Part shown: positions 23,992 to 31,682 of the stretch, piece after piece
Numbering within the stretch: position 1 is the stretch's first letter
Layout: each line of letters starts with the position of its first letter
The notes under the pieces: generated by a model
The model's database searches: none
What the model saw: only the letters and a program-made list of their open reading frames with translations
Told to the model about the DNA's origin: nothing
Source of the DNA: DATFKA01 sp042095835
GTDB taxonomy: Bacteria; Bacteroidota; Bacteroidia; Chitinophagales; Saprospiraceae
DNA: 64,000 bases
Direction: 5' to 3'
Assembly: GCA_042095835.1 (NCBI GenBank)
Contig: JBELML010000001.1
Location: 1 to 64,000 of the forward strand
Program-made: the position numbers and the translations under genes

Positions 23992-24996
23992 ATGATCCAA
24001 ACAGATATTTTAATCATAGGTGCAGGCCCCGTAGGTCTGTTTACTGTATTCGAGGCAGGATTGCTAAAGATGCGTTGCCACTTGGTAGATGCATTACCAC
24101 AACCTGGGGGACAATTGTCAGAGATTTACCCCAAAAAACCAATTTACGATATTCCTGGGTTCCCTTCAATATTAGCTGGGGAGCTTGTTGATAACCTGAT
24201 GGAGCAAATTGAACCATTCAAACCTGGGTTTACCTTGGGGGAGAGAGCGGAAGGAATCGAAACTTTGGACAATGGACACTTTGTACTCACCACCAATAGA
24301 GGGACCAAAATCCAAGCGCCTGTAATCGCTATTGCAGCAGGTTTGGGTAGTTTTGAGCCACGCAAGCCACCTTTAGAAAACCTCGAGCAGTTTGAGGATA
24401 AAGGTGTAGATTATATTATTCGAGATCCTGAGAAGTATAGAAATAAGAGAGTCGTCGTGGCTGGAGGGGGAGATTCCGCTTTAGATTGGACCATCTTCCT
24501 AGCCGATGTTGCCGATGAGGTGATGCTCATTCACCGCCGTAAAGACTTTAGAGGTGCTTTAGATTCTGTGGAAAAAGTACACCAATTGGCCAGCGAGGGT
24601 CGTATCTCTCTATTTACTGATTCACAGGCGATTGGATTAAAAGGAAATGGCACCCTGACTGATGTGGTGATTAAGCATAAAACAGAAGGAGAGTTTGTAA
24701 AATCAACGGATCATTTCATTCCTCTATTTGGTTTGTCTCCCAAATTAGGGCCATTGGCAAATTGGAACTTGAATATTAAAAAGAACGCTATTGAAGTAGA
24801 TACCTTTGACTACAGTACCAATATACCAGGTATCTATGCGATTGGTGATATCAATACTTATCCTGGTAAATTGAAATTGATCCTCTGTGGTTTCCACGAG
24901 GCCACTTTGATGTGTCAGTCTGCCTTCAAGCGAGTATATCCAGATAAGAAAATCAGCTTTAAATATACGACGGTGAATGGCGTGAATGCTTTTTAG
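23992..24996 (+). CDS. Thioredoxin-reductase-like ferredoxin-NADP+ reductase
   Basis: The ATG at 23992 lies downstream of the -7 box and gives 334 residues starting MIQTDILIIGAGPVGL. The fold is FAD domain, NADPH domain (VVVAGGGDSALDW at ~155), then FAD domain again with GIYAIGDINTYPGKLKLILCGFHEA. The CxxC redox pair of thioredoxin reductase is missing, as in the YumC/FNR2 subgroup that transfers electrons between NADPH and ferredoxin. Directly behind the sulfite reductase operon, it is a natural electron source for it through ferredoxin. Separate control is suggested by a terminator, a dyad and a -7 box in between. Confidence 0.88.
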   Translation: MIQTDILIIGAGPVGLFTVFEAGLLKMRCHLVDALPQPGGQLSEIYPKKPIYDIPGFPSILAGELVDNLMEQIEPFKPGFTLGERAEGIETLDNGHFVLTTNRGTKIQAPVIAIAAGLGSFEPRKPPLENLEQFEDKGVDYIIRDPEKYRNKRVVVAGGGDSALDWTIFLADVADEVMLIHRRKDFRGALDSVEKVHQLASEGRISLFTDSQAIGLKGNGTLTDVVIKHKTEGEFVKSTDHFIPLFGLSPKLGPLANWNLNIKKNAIEVDTFDYSTNIPGIYAIGDINTYPGKLKLILCGFHEATLMCQSAFKRVYPDKKISFKYTTVNGVNAF

Positions 24997-25362
24997 TGTT
25001 TCCTCGCTTTAGGTAAAAAAAAGGGAATCTGGTGTAACTAGGTTCCCTTTAGAGCAAACGCACCAAAAAATTATCCTGCAATTTTTTATTATTCCTACTG
25101 AAACTCCAATTCAAAACCGCTCTAGCATCTTCATTTTTGTCATTCGATACAAAAACGAAGCAAAAAAATCTTGCCTAGCCAAACTCGCTCCGCTCAGACA
25201 ATGCCTAGGCGGCCTCCCGCACTTCACTTATGATCTTTTTTACACTTAATTTCGAGAAATATCCTTTTCTTTTTAAGTTTTTATTTTTATGCGTTTGTCC
25301 TAGATTCCCTTTTCTTCAATATGGTATTTGGCTTTTCTACAGTATGCTTAACTTAACCGACA
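24997..25362. other. 366-base non-coding spacer
   Basis: Hairpin 25020-25050 (AAAGGGAA against TTCCCTTT, extended by TCT/AGG) has an A-run in front and a short T-run behind, so it could end transcripts in both directions. Further on, 25140-25250 contains an imperfect inverted repeat, GCCTAG (25173-25178) with CTAGGC (25205-25210), around a GC-rich core that stands out from the AT-rich surroundings. No gene was seen. Confidence 0.5.
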
Positions 25363-25947
25363 ATGAATAACAAAAAAATCCTTCTAATCAATGGCCATCC
25401 CGATGCAGAGAGCTACAATTTTGCTTTAGCCGATGCTTATATAAAAGGGGCGAAAAAAGCAGGGGCAGAGATCCAAATAATCAATATCAGGGCGCTTTCC
25501 TTTAATCCCAACCTAGAATACGGCTATCGAAAACGCACAGCATTAGAACCTGATTTAATCAAAGCTCAGGAGCTGATCCTATGGGCGGAGCATTTGGTAT
25601 GGATATATCCGGTTTGGTGGGGATCTGTACCGGCTATTATGAAAGGCTTTATAGATCGGGTTTTATTACCAGGCTTTGCTTTTAAAAAGAGAGAGGGTAG
25701 TCTATGGTGGGACAAACTCCTGAAAGGTAGGACAGCAAGAATTATATGTACACTTGACCAGCCAGCTTGGTTTTATCGATGGTTCAATAGCGCACCCAGC
25801 CACAGTGCGATGAAGAAGTTGACCTTGAAATTTATCGGTATTCAAAAAGTGAGGATAACAGCTATAGGGCCTATCCGACTATCTACTGATCAATACAGAG
25901 AAAAGTGCTTGAGTCGTATAGAGAAATTAGGACAACGTCAGGTATAA
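25363..25947 (+). CDS. NAD(P)H-dependent quinone oxidoreductase, flavodoxin-like (KefF/MdaB type)
   Basis: The 194-residue flavodoxin-like fold starts with the FMN phosphate loop KILLINGHPDAESYNFALADAY. The segment HLVWIYPVWWGSVPAIMKGFIDRVLLPGFAF is the signature of the NQO1/KefF/MdaB family, which reduces quinones by two electrons using NAD(P)H and a bound flavin. It is soluble with no signal peptide. It stands alone between two spacers; the imperfect hairpin at 25953-25985 (CCTTC...TTTAG against CTAAA...GAAGG) follows its stop. The physiological substrate cannot be told. Confidence 0.87.
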   Translation: MNNKKILLINGHPDAESYNFALADAYIKGAKKAGAEIQIINIRALSFNPNLEYGYRKRTALEPDLIKAQELILWAEHLVWIYPVWWGSVPAIMKGFIDRVLLPGFAFKKREGSLWWDKLLKGRTARIICTLDQPAWFYRWFNSAPSHSAMKKLTLKFIGIQKVRITAIGPIRLSTDQYREKCLSRIEKLGQRQV

Positions 25948-26037
25948 AAAAACCTTCCCCTTTAGATAGATTCTAAAAGAGAAGGCCGATATGTTGTCAC
26001 TAAAATCTTGGTTCTATTTGATTGGGCTGTTCGAGAT

Positions 26038-26589
26038 TTAGGCTGCAACGGCCTCTAAAGCTTGTGCCGCTGGAAAGTCAACCGGCACTGCAGTAGCTCC
26101 ATAAACATAGTTGGTGAAGGTTACAGAGGTGATTACAGCAACTATGTCGATTAATCCTGCCTCATTAAAACCTTGGGCAAAGAAATTGTCTAGAGTGGCC
26201 TGGGTAGCTCTACCAGCATCTTCAGCAATTTCTTTAGCTAAAGTAGTGATCGCATTTAAGCGCTCATCTGCAATAGTAGCCGTTCTGAGCTCTAAGGTTT
26301 CTTCTTGAGTAAAACCATTCATTTTAGCCAATGCGGTGTGGGCTGCTAAACAGTATTCACAATTATTTACCTGCGAAACAGCTAATTTAATAGCTTCTAT
26401 TTCTTTGCCACTGAATGTCCCTTTTCCAGCAGGGCCAGAGAAATTAAGGAAACTTTCTAGCGTGTCAGAAGAGTAACCAATTGCTGCGTACAGATTAGGT
26501 ACCATACCTAGTTGTTTTTTTAATGCAGCGAAAATACCTTGAGCTTTGTTGTCTACTTGTTCGTTAGTTGGAACTTGAATGTTTGCCAT
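26038..26589 (-). CDS. AhpD-like carboxymuconolactone decarboxylase-family protein
   Basis: The 183-residue protein contains EAIKLAVSQVNNCEYCLAAH at ~75-94, the CxxC-x-x-x-H centre of AhpD-type alkyl hydroperoxidases. The helical pattern around it (IFAALKKQLGMVPNLYAAI and the C-terminal DIVAVITSVTFTNYVYG) matches the peroxidase-related branch of the family. It probably takes part in thiol-based peroxide removal; the reductase partner is not visible. It is on the minus strand, downstream of the DASS transporter gene on the same strand, with a long G-rich (on this strand) region in between. Confidence 0.85.
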   Translation of the reverse strand: MANIQVPTNEQVDNKAQGIFAALKKQLGMVPNLYAAIGYSSDTLESFLNFSGPAGKGTFSGKEIEAIKLAVSQVNNCEYCLAAHTALAKMNGFTQEETLELRTATIADERLNAITTLAKEIAEDAGRATQATLDNFFAQGFNEAGLIDIVAVITSVTFTNYVYGATAVPVDFPAAQALEAVAA

Positions 26590-27048
26590 TTTGATTTGGT
26601 TTTTGTGTTTAGAAAAATTGTTGTTTGTTCAGTTGTTTGTTATTTCCCGATTGCATATTGCTTTCGGATTAATTACACCACAAAGATGCACGCAAAACCA
26701 CCTCAACTAAATGGACAAAAGTTCTCAGCTATTGGACAATTGGAGTTTTATCGCTTTTTGGGGTACTATGAATTAAGTTTTTCCTCCAAATGTTCGCCTG
26801 TATATATAACTGACAGCCCTATATCAAAACGCTAACAAACGAGCCACAAAGCCACAAAGACTCCAATATGTTTCAGGACAAGAACACCGACACCAGAACT
26901 CCCTCTCTCCCCCTCACTGTTCCCCTAGTCACCCAGTCTCCGCTCTCCATGTCTCCGTTCTCCATGTCTCCGTTCCCTCAGTCCCCTAGTCTCCCAGTCC
27001 CCAAGTCCCCCAGTCTCCGCTCCCCCGCTCCCTCACCTTACCTCAAAG
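26590..27048. other. Spacer with pyrimidine-rich low-complexity tract
   Basis: The part near 26590 is AT-rich and should hold the promoter of the AhpD-like gene. From ~26897 to 27036 the plus strand is almost all C and T with imperfect repeats of CTCCGTTCTCCATGT and CCCAGTC. No gene was found in it. Confidence 0.6.
26983..27011 (-). other. G-quadruplex motif on the minus strand
   Basis: Plus-strand C-runs at 26983-26986, 26993-26995, 26999-27002 and 27007-27011 give, on the minus strand, four runs of 3-5 G with loops of 3-6 bases; a fifth run lies at 27022-27026. In the DASS transcript this would be a G-rich 3' region. Confidence 0.5.
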
Positions 27049-27067
27049 TTACCTCAAAGTTACCTCT
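27038..27067. repeat. 11-bp tandem repeat across the DASS stop codon
   Basis: TTACCTCAAAG occurs at 27038-27048 and 27049-27059, with a partial third copy (TTACCTC) at 27060-27066. The minus-strand stop codon (27049-27051) is inside the second copy. Confidence 0.7.
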
Positions 27068-28554
27068 GTAGCTACTGTTTTAAACATCTCAGGGAATTCA
27101 AATAACTCAATCCCCCAGATTATGGGTAAACCGAAATAGACATATGCAGTCATAATGAGGATAGAGATAACATTCATCCATACCCCTGCTTGTACCATGT
27201 CTTTAATCTTAAGCATGTTCGAGCCAAAGACAATCGCATTCGGAGGAGTTGCTACGGGCAGCATAAACGCACAAGAAGTCGCTAAGGTCACGGCTACCAT
27301 AAAAGCATAAGGGTGTACCGCCATTGCAATAGCCATAGATCCTAAAATGGGTAAAATCATAGAAGCCGTTGCTACATTCGAAGTGATCTCGGTCAAAAAG
27401 TTTACAGAGGCCACTAGTAGTAGGATAAGCAGCAATAAGGGCAAACCATTGAGAGCCATCAATAAATCACCAATATAGGCTGCAAGACCCGAGGTTTTGA
27501 AACCATTCGCTATGGCAAGACCACCACCAAATAATAATATGACTCCCCAAGGGATGTTGGTGGCTGTTTCCCAATCTAATAAACGCATTTTTTTATTTGA
27601 TGGGGCGGGAATGAAAAACAAAGCCGCCGCACCAGCAATAGCAATAATGGTGTCATTGATGCCTGGGAGAATAGGCTCTAATAAAAAAGAGCGCGTCATC
27701 CAAGCGATTGCTGTACCGCCAAAAATATATAGGACAAGTTTTTCTTCTTTGGTAATTGGACCTAAGTCATGTAGTTGCCGTTCTATCTCTTCGCGACCAC
27801 CGTTCAAGATCACATCTTTCATTGGAAAGGCAATCCTAGTCAAATATTGCCAACATATATATAGGAGTACAATAGAGATCGGTAAACCAAAGAGCATCCA
27901 CTTCGCGAAAGTGATATCATTGATGCCATACATCTCTGAAACCACCCCTGTGAATATTACGTTGGTAGGAGTACCTATCAGAGTCGCTACACCACCAATT
28001 GAAGCTGCATAAGCAACCCCTAACATCAGGGCTTTACCAAATTTATTGTCTCGTAAATCTCCTCCCATCTGGCCGGCTATGGCTACACCGATGGGTACCA
28101 TCATGACGGCTGTTGCCGTATTACTAATCCACATCGACAGGAAGGCCGTCGCTACCATAAAACCTAGTACTACTCGATTCGCTTTACTACCCAGCCAAAA
28201 AATAATATTGGTGGCAATCCGTTGGTGTAAATTCCATTTACGAATCGCAGCTGCAATGATAAATCCACCTACGAATAAAAAGATCAATGGATTACCAAAA
28301 GCACCCGTAGTTGCTTTTAGCTCCAAACCTCCTGATAAGGGAAAAATAATGATGGGCATCAATGCCGTAACCGGGATCGGTATAGCTTCTGTGACCCACC
28401 AAGTACCGATCCATACGGTACATGCCAAAATTGCTCTAGCAGAGAGCGCCATTCCCTCGGGTAGAGGTAGCGCCATGATTAAGAAAAATAATGCAGGACC
28501 TAGGATTAAACCGGTTTGTTTGGCGCCCGGTAAACCCCTTTTAATAGCTAACAT
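27049..28554 (-). CDS. SLC13/DASS-family sodium-coupled carboxylate transporter
   Basis: The 501-residue integral membrane protein has about a dozen hydrophobic segments. The two family signatures are visible: ISNTATAVMMVPI in the N-terminal half and its inverted-repeat counterpart EITSNVATASMILPI in the C-terminal half (SNT and SNV substrate/sodium sites), plus ATSCAFMLPVATPPNAIVFG. Members import di- or tricarboxylates, or sulfate, with sodium across the inner membrane. The substrate cannot be fixed from motifs. It is divergent from the NDH-2 gene across a 427-base spacer. Its end lies in an 11-bp tandem repeat. Confidence 0.9.
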   Translation of the reverse strand: MLAIKRGLPGAKQTGLILGPALFFLIMALPLPEGMALSARAILACTVWIGTWWVTEAIPIPVTALMPIIIFPLSGGLELKATTGAFGNPLIFLFVGGFIIAAAIRKWNLHQRIATNIIFWLGSKANRVVLGFMVATAFLSMWISNTATAVMMVPIGVAIAGQMGGDLRDNKFGKALMLGVAYAASIGGVATLIGTPTNVIFTGVVSEMYGINDITFAKWMLFGLPISIVLLYICWQYLTRIAFPMKDVILNGGREEIERQLHDLGPITKEEKLVLYIFGGTAIAWMTRSFLLEPILPGINDTIIAIAGAAALFFIPAPSNKKMRLLDWETATNIPWGVILLFGGGLAIANGFKTSGLAAYIGDLLMALNGLPLLLLILLLVASVNFLTEITSNVATASMILPILGSMAIAMAVHPYAFMVAVTLATSCAFMLPVATPPNAIVFGSNMLKIKDMVQAGVWMNVISILIMTAYVYFGLPIIWGIELFEFPEMFKTVATEVTLR

Positions 28555-28981
28555 GATCGTTGCTTTTCGTGACTAGATAGGAGTGAAACCTATCAGAATA
28601 ATGTGTATCATTCACACCTGCAACCTACGATAAGCCGTATCTGTAAATAGGATTATTTGTCACTAGGCTAGGTGATTTTGATCAACTTAGTGTTTAAAAG
28701 ACACTTTCCTTATTGTAAAATGGAAAATAAGCCTGTATTCCTGCCGAATTGGAGAACTTGCAGGGCAATTCATTTGTTGTATAAATGAATTGCTAGTAAC
28801 GGACAAAGAATAAGTCCCGCATTTTGATCAAGAAGCTTTTGAACCAAGACAAGGCAAAAAACGTAGGCAATGCAGGGCATTGACGAGGCTTTTTAACGCC
28901 GTATTGGAGCAAAAGATTCCATCAAAATCGGTAAGTTGTTTTTTGGCTGTTACTTAGACAAGTAATACTAAAATCACTCAT
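28555..28981. other. Divergent promoter region between the DASS and NDH-2 genes
   Basis: It contains AGTGT...ACACT near 28690-28710, a perfect 11-bp hairpin at 28765-28793 (GCAATTCATTT against AAATGAATTGC, 7-nt loop), and one copy of a dispersed structured repeat at 28821-28928. No coding gene was seen. Confidence 0.6.
28821..28928 (+). repeat. Dispersed structured repeat, copy 1
   Basis: The ends ATTTTGAT (28821-28828) and ATCAAAAT (28921-28928) are inverted, as are CTTTTG (28836-28841) and CAAAAG (28910-28915). The centre has CAATGC-agg-GCATTG (28868-28882). It shares CCAAGACAAGG near the left and GGAGCAAAAGA at the right with copies at 58646 and 62534. Confidence 0.6.
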
Positions 28982-30304
28982 ATGAATCCTATTGCTAATA
29001 TTCCCCAATCTAGCAGACAGCGGGTCGTCATTTTAGGTGGCGGATTTGCTGGGTTGAAATTGTCCCGCAAGTTGAGTAAGTCGAATTATCAGGTGGTACT
29101 ACTTGATCGTAATAACTACCACCAATTTCAACCGCTCTTTTACCAAGTTGCTACTGCTGGACTGGAGCCTTCAGCGATTACTTTTCCTTTGCGGAAGATT
29201 TTTCAGCACCAGAAAAATATCCACTTCCGGGTTGCAGAGGTGCAAAAAGTGGACCCTGCTCAAAAGAAAATTGTCACCGATATCGGTTATGTAGACTACG
29301 ATATTTTGGTACTAGCGATTGGCGCAGATACCAATTATTTCAAAAACAAGAATATCGAGCGTCATGCGGCACCTATGAAATCCCTCAATGAGGCCTTGAG
29401 TTTGCGTAATAAAATTCTCAGCAATTACGAGAATGCACTGAATACCAACGAGTCTGATAAAGCCGCTGCTTTGATGAATATTGTAATTGTAGGAGGTGGC
29501 CCCACTGGCGTGGAACTAGCTGGCGCTATTGCTGAAATGAAAAAGTTTATTCTCCCTAAGGATTACCCGGAGTTAGATTTCTCCAAAATGAAAGTCCAAT
29601 TATTGGAGGCTGCTCCAAGGATTTTGGGAGGGTACAGTAAAAAATCATCCGAGAAAGCCTTTGCCTATTTAGAGAAACTCGGTGTGGAAGTAAGGCTAAA
29701 TACCCTTGTAGAAGATTTTGATGGTAGAGAGGTTCAACTTAAAGGAGGCGAGGCTTTAAATGCACGTACACTCATTTGGGCCGCCGGTATCAAGGCTAAT
29801 ACCGTCGAAGGATTGCCCGAATCGGTTTACGGACACAATCAACGGCTAATTGTAGACCGATTTAATAGCGTTAAAGGTCTAGAAGATGTTTATGCTTTAG
29901 GTGATATGGCTTATATGGAGACAGAAGCCTACCCTAAAGGCCACCCTCAAGTTGCACAAGTAGCCCTACAGCAAGCTACGCTTTTATATAAAAACTTAAG
30001 GGCTGTTCAGAAAAATAAAGAGGCGAAACCTTTTGCTTATACGGATAAAGGATCATTAGCTACAGTTGGGCGGAATTTAGCTATAGCTGACCTTGCATTT
30101 GTACACTTAGGTGGCTTTGTCGCTTGGGCACTGTGGTTGTTCGTACACTTGATGGCACTAGTAGGTGTAAAAAACCGTCTTTTTGTATTCATTAATTGGG
30201 CCTGGAGTTATTTTACTTACGATCAGTCTTTGAGATTACTCATCCATCCTAAATCTTGGAAAGGCGAATTGCCAGAGGAAGAGGTGGAGATGGCAACAGC
30301 CTAA
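28982..30304 (+). CDS. ndh: Type II NADH:quinone oxidoreductase (NDH-2)
   Basis: The 440-residue protein has two dinucleotide-binding motifs, VVILGGGFAGLKLSRKL for FAD near the start and IVIVGGGPTGVELAGAIAEM for NADH at ~165. YHQFQPLFYQVATAGLEPS at ~45 and VYALGDMA at ~310 are typical of single-subunit NADH dehydrogenases. The C-terminal hydrophobic stretch (FVAWALWLFVHLMALVGVKNRLFVF) is the membrane-contact region. It passes electrons from NADH to menaquinone without pumping protons. A dispersed repeat lies in its upstream spacer. The folK frame begins directly after its stop. Confidence 0.9.
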   Translation: MNPIANIPQSSRQRVVILGGGFAGLKLSRKLSKSNYQVVLLDRNNYHQFQPLFYQVATAGLEPSAITFPLRKIFQHQKNIHFRVAEVQKVDPAQKKIVTDIGYVDYDILVLAIGADTNYFKNKNIERHAAPMKSLNEALSLRNKILSNYENALNTNESDKAAALMNIVIVGGGPTGVELAGAIAEMKKFILPKDYPELDFSKMKVQLLEAAPRILGGYSKKSSEKAFAYLEKLGVEVRLNTLVEDFDGREVQLKGGEALNARTLIWAAGIKANTVEGLPESVYGHNQRLIVDRFNSVKGLEDVYALGDMAYMETEAYPKGHPQVAQVALQQATLLYKNLRAVQKNKEAKPFAYTDKGSLATVGRNLAIADLAFVHLGGFVAWALWLFVHLMALVGVKNRLFVFINWAWSYFTYDQSLRLLIHPKSWKGELPEEEVEMATA

Positions 30305-30874
30305 TTGGCTCATGGACTCATTCAATCACTAGAACATTCCATCATTACAACATTACAATATTCAAAAAATGAGGCATCGCCTCCAAGGCAGCTCTTCCTG
30401 GGTTTAGGTACTAATCTTGGTGAGAAGGCACACAATCTTAGTATTGCCCAGGATAAAATTGCTGAACATATTGGAGTAGTCACCCAAGCATCCCCTATCT
30501 ATACCACCGATGCTTGGGGTATAGAAGACCAGGATCGATTCCTCAATCAGGTGCTACAAGTAGAAACCACTCAAGATCCCTTTGAGGTATTGCGTCATGC
30601 GCTAGCGATTGAAAAAGATATGGGGCGAAAGCGCATCCAGAAATGGGGGGAAAGACTAATCGATATTGACTTACTTTTTTATGATGATGTTTGTATTGAG
30701 CGATCTCAGTTGATTATTCCGCATCCATTTATTGCCGAACGGCGATTTGTGCTCGTACCAATGCTCGATTTAGCTCCTGAGTGGTTGCATCCCATCCATC
30801 AAAAAACTATTGCCCAGCTCCTAGAATCTTGCCCAGACCCTTTAAAAGTAGAACGCTTTCTTGGACAAGAATAG
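30305..30874 (+). CDS. folK: HPPK: hydroxymethyldihydropteridine diphosphokinase
   Basis: The conserved protein begins at about QLFLGLGTNLGEKAHNL and includes YTTDAWGIEDQDRFLNQV, the PROSITE-like KWGERLIDIDLLFYDD and IPHPFIAERRFVLVPM; this is standard HPPK, transferring pyrophosphate from ATP to the pterin in folate synthesis. The start is uncertain: no in-frame ATG exists between the ndh stop and the conserved region. The frame opens with TTG at 30305 right after that stop, which would add ~29 residues of unlikely sequence. The upstream bases resemble the spacer ahead of murC. A non-ATG start nearer 30370-30395 is possible. A kinase gene follows after 65 bases. Confidence 0.85.
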   Translation: MAHGLIQSLEHSIITTLQYSKNEASPPRQLFLGLGTNLGEKAHNLSIAQDKIAEHIGVVTQASPIYTTDAWGIEDQDRFLNQVLQVETTQDPFEVLRHALAIEKDMGRKRIQKWGERLIDIDLLFYDDVCIERSQLIIPHPFIAERRFVLVPMLDLAPEWLHPIHQKTIAQLLESCPDPLKVERFLGQE

Positions 30875-30939
30875 GCTTTTACCGATTTTGCGATCTCTTT
30901 TAAAGAGTAGGTTTAAAATCACGCACAAAATCCAAGGCA

Positions 30940-31578
30940 TTGAGTCTTCCTTATCAGTTTATTGCAATAGAAGGTAATATTGGAGCAGGTAAAACAACCC
31001 TTAGCAACATGCTAGCTACAGATTGGAACGCCAAGCTGATATTGGAGGCTTTTACCGATAACCCTTTTCTTCCTTTTTTCTACGAAAATCCTGAGCGCTA
31101 TGCCTTTTCTGTAGAACTCTTTTTTATGACCGAGCGGCATAAACAGTTGCAAACCGACTTGGCTCAAAAAGACTTATTCCAGGAGCTTTTTATAGCGGAT
31201 TATTACTTTTATAAAACCCTACTTTTTGCCCAAAATAACCTGCCTAAGGAGGAGTATCGACTGTTCAGGCGGCTGTTTAATATTCTCAATTCGAATTTCC
31301 CCAATCCAGATTTATTGGTCTATCTACATCGACCCGTTCCTGTTCTATTGGAGAATATAAAAAGTAGAGGAAGGTCTTTTGAAGAAGACATCGCTCCAGA
31401 TTATTTGCAAAGTATTCAATCTGCTTACTTAGACTTTTTCAAACATCAAAATGACCTACCGATTTTGATCTTAGAGTTAGAAGATTTAGATTTTATAGAG
31501 CATCCTGCTAATTATGAGTGGATTAAAAATCTTTTCTCTCAGCCCTACGAAAAGGGTATTCATTATATTCAAAGGTGA
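30940..31578 (+). CDS. Deoxynucleoside kinase (dAdo/dGuo/dCyd kinase family)
   Basis: The 212-residue protein has a P-loop at the start (FIAIEGNIGAGKTTLSNML), EAFTDNPFLPFFYENPERYAF, a lid-type segment LHRPVPVLLENIKSRGRSFEEDI, and PDLLVYL, all typical of the dNK family that salvages deoxynucleosides with ATP. The only workable start is TTG at 30940 (TTG AGT CTT CCT TAT CAG TTT), six codons before the P-loop strand. Its neighbour folK also lacks an ATG. Which nucleoside is preferred cannot be deduced. Confidence 0.87.
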   Translation: MSLPYQFIAIEGNIGAGKTTLSNMLATDWNAKLILEAFTDNPFLPFFYENPERYAFSVELFFMTERHKQLQTDLAQKDLFQELFIADYYFYKTLLFAQNNLPKEEYRLFRRLFNILNSNFPNPDLLVYLHRPVPVLLENIKSRGRSFEEDIAPDYLQSIQSAYLDFFKHQNDLPILILELEDLDFIEHPANYEWIKNLFSQPYEKGIHYIQR

Positions 31579-31580
31579 GT

Positions 31581-31615
31581 AAAAAAAAGATTGCTCCTCT
31601 GAGAGGAACAATCTT
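31581..31615 (-). terminator. Intrinsic terminator of the BlaI/M56 operon
   Basis: Read on the minus strand, AAGATTG-T-TCCTC pairs with GAGGA-G-CAATCTT (12 bp plus one mismatch, 3-nt loop) and is followed by eight T. The same hairpin could cap the plus-strand kinase transcript, but no T-run is present on that side. Confidence 0.75.
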
Positions 31616-31682
31616 CGATATTCAAAAACAGTGGATGATTCTTGAGCTAGGCTTTAGCAATAAGCCAAAGGCCTACTTAATT

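Noticed and set aside
27497..28576. Two long open frames (171 and 176 codons) antisense to the DASS transporter
   Set aside because: They mirror the codon bias of the transporter, contain no family motif, and lie wholly inside a well-supported gene.
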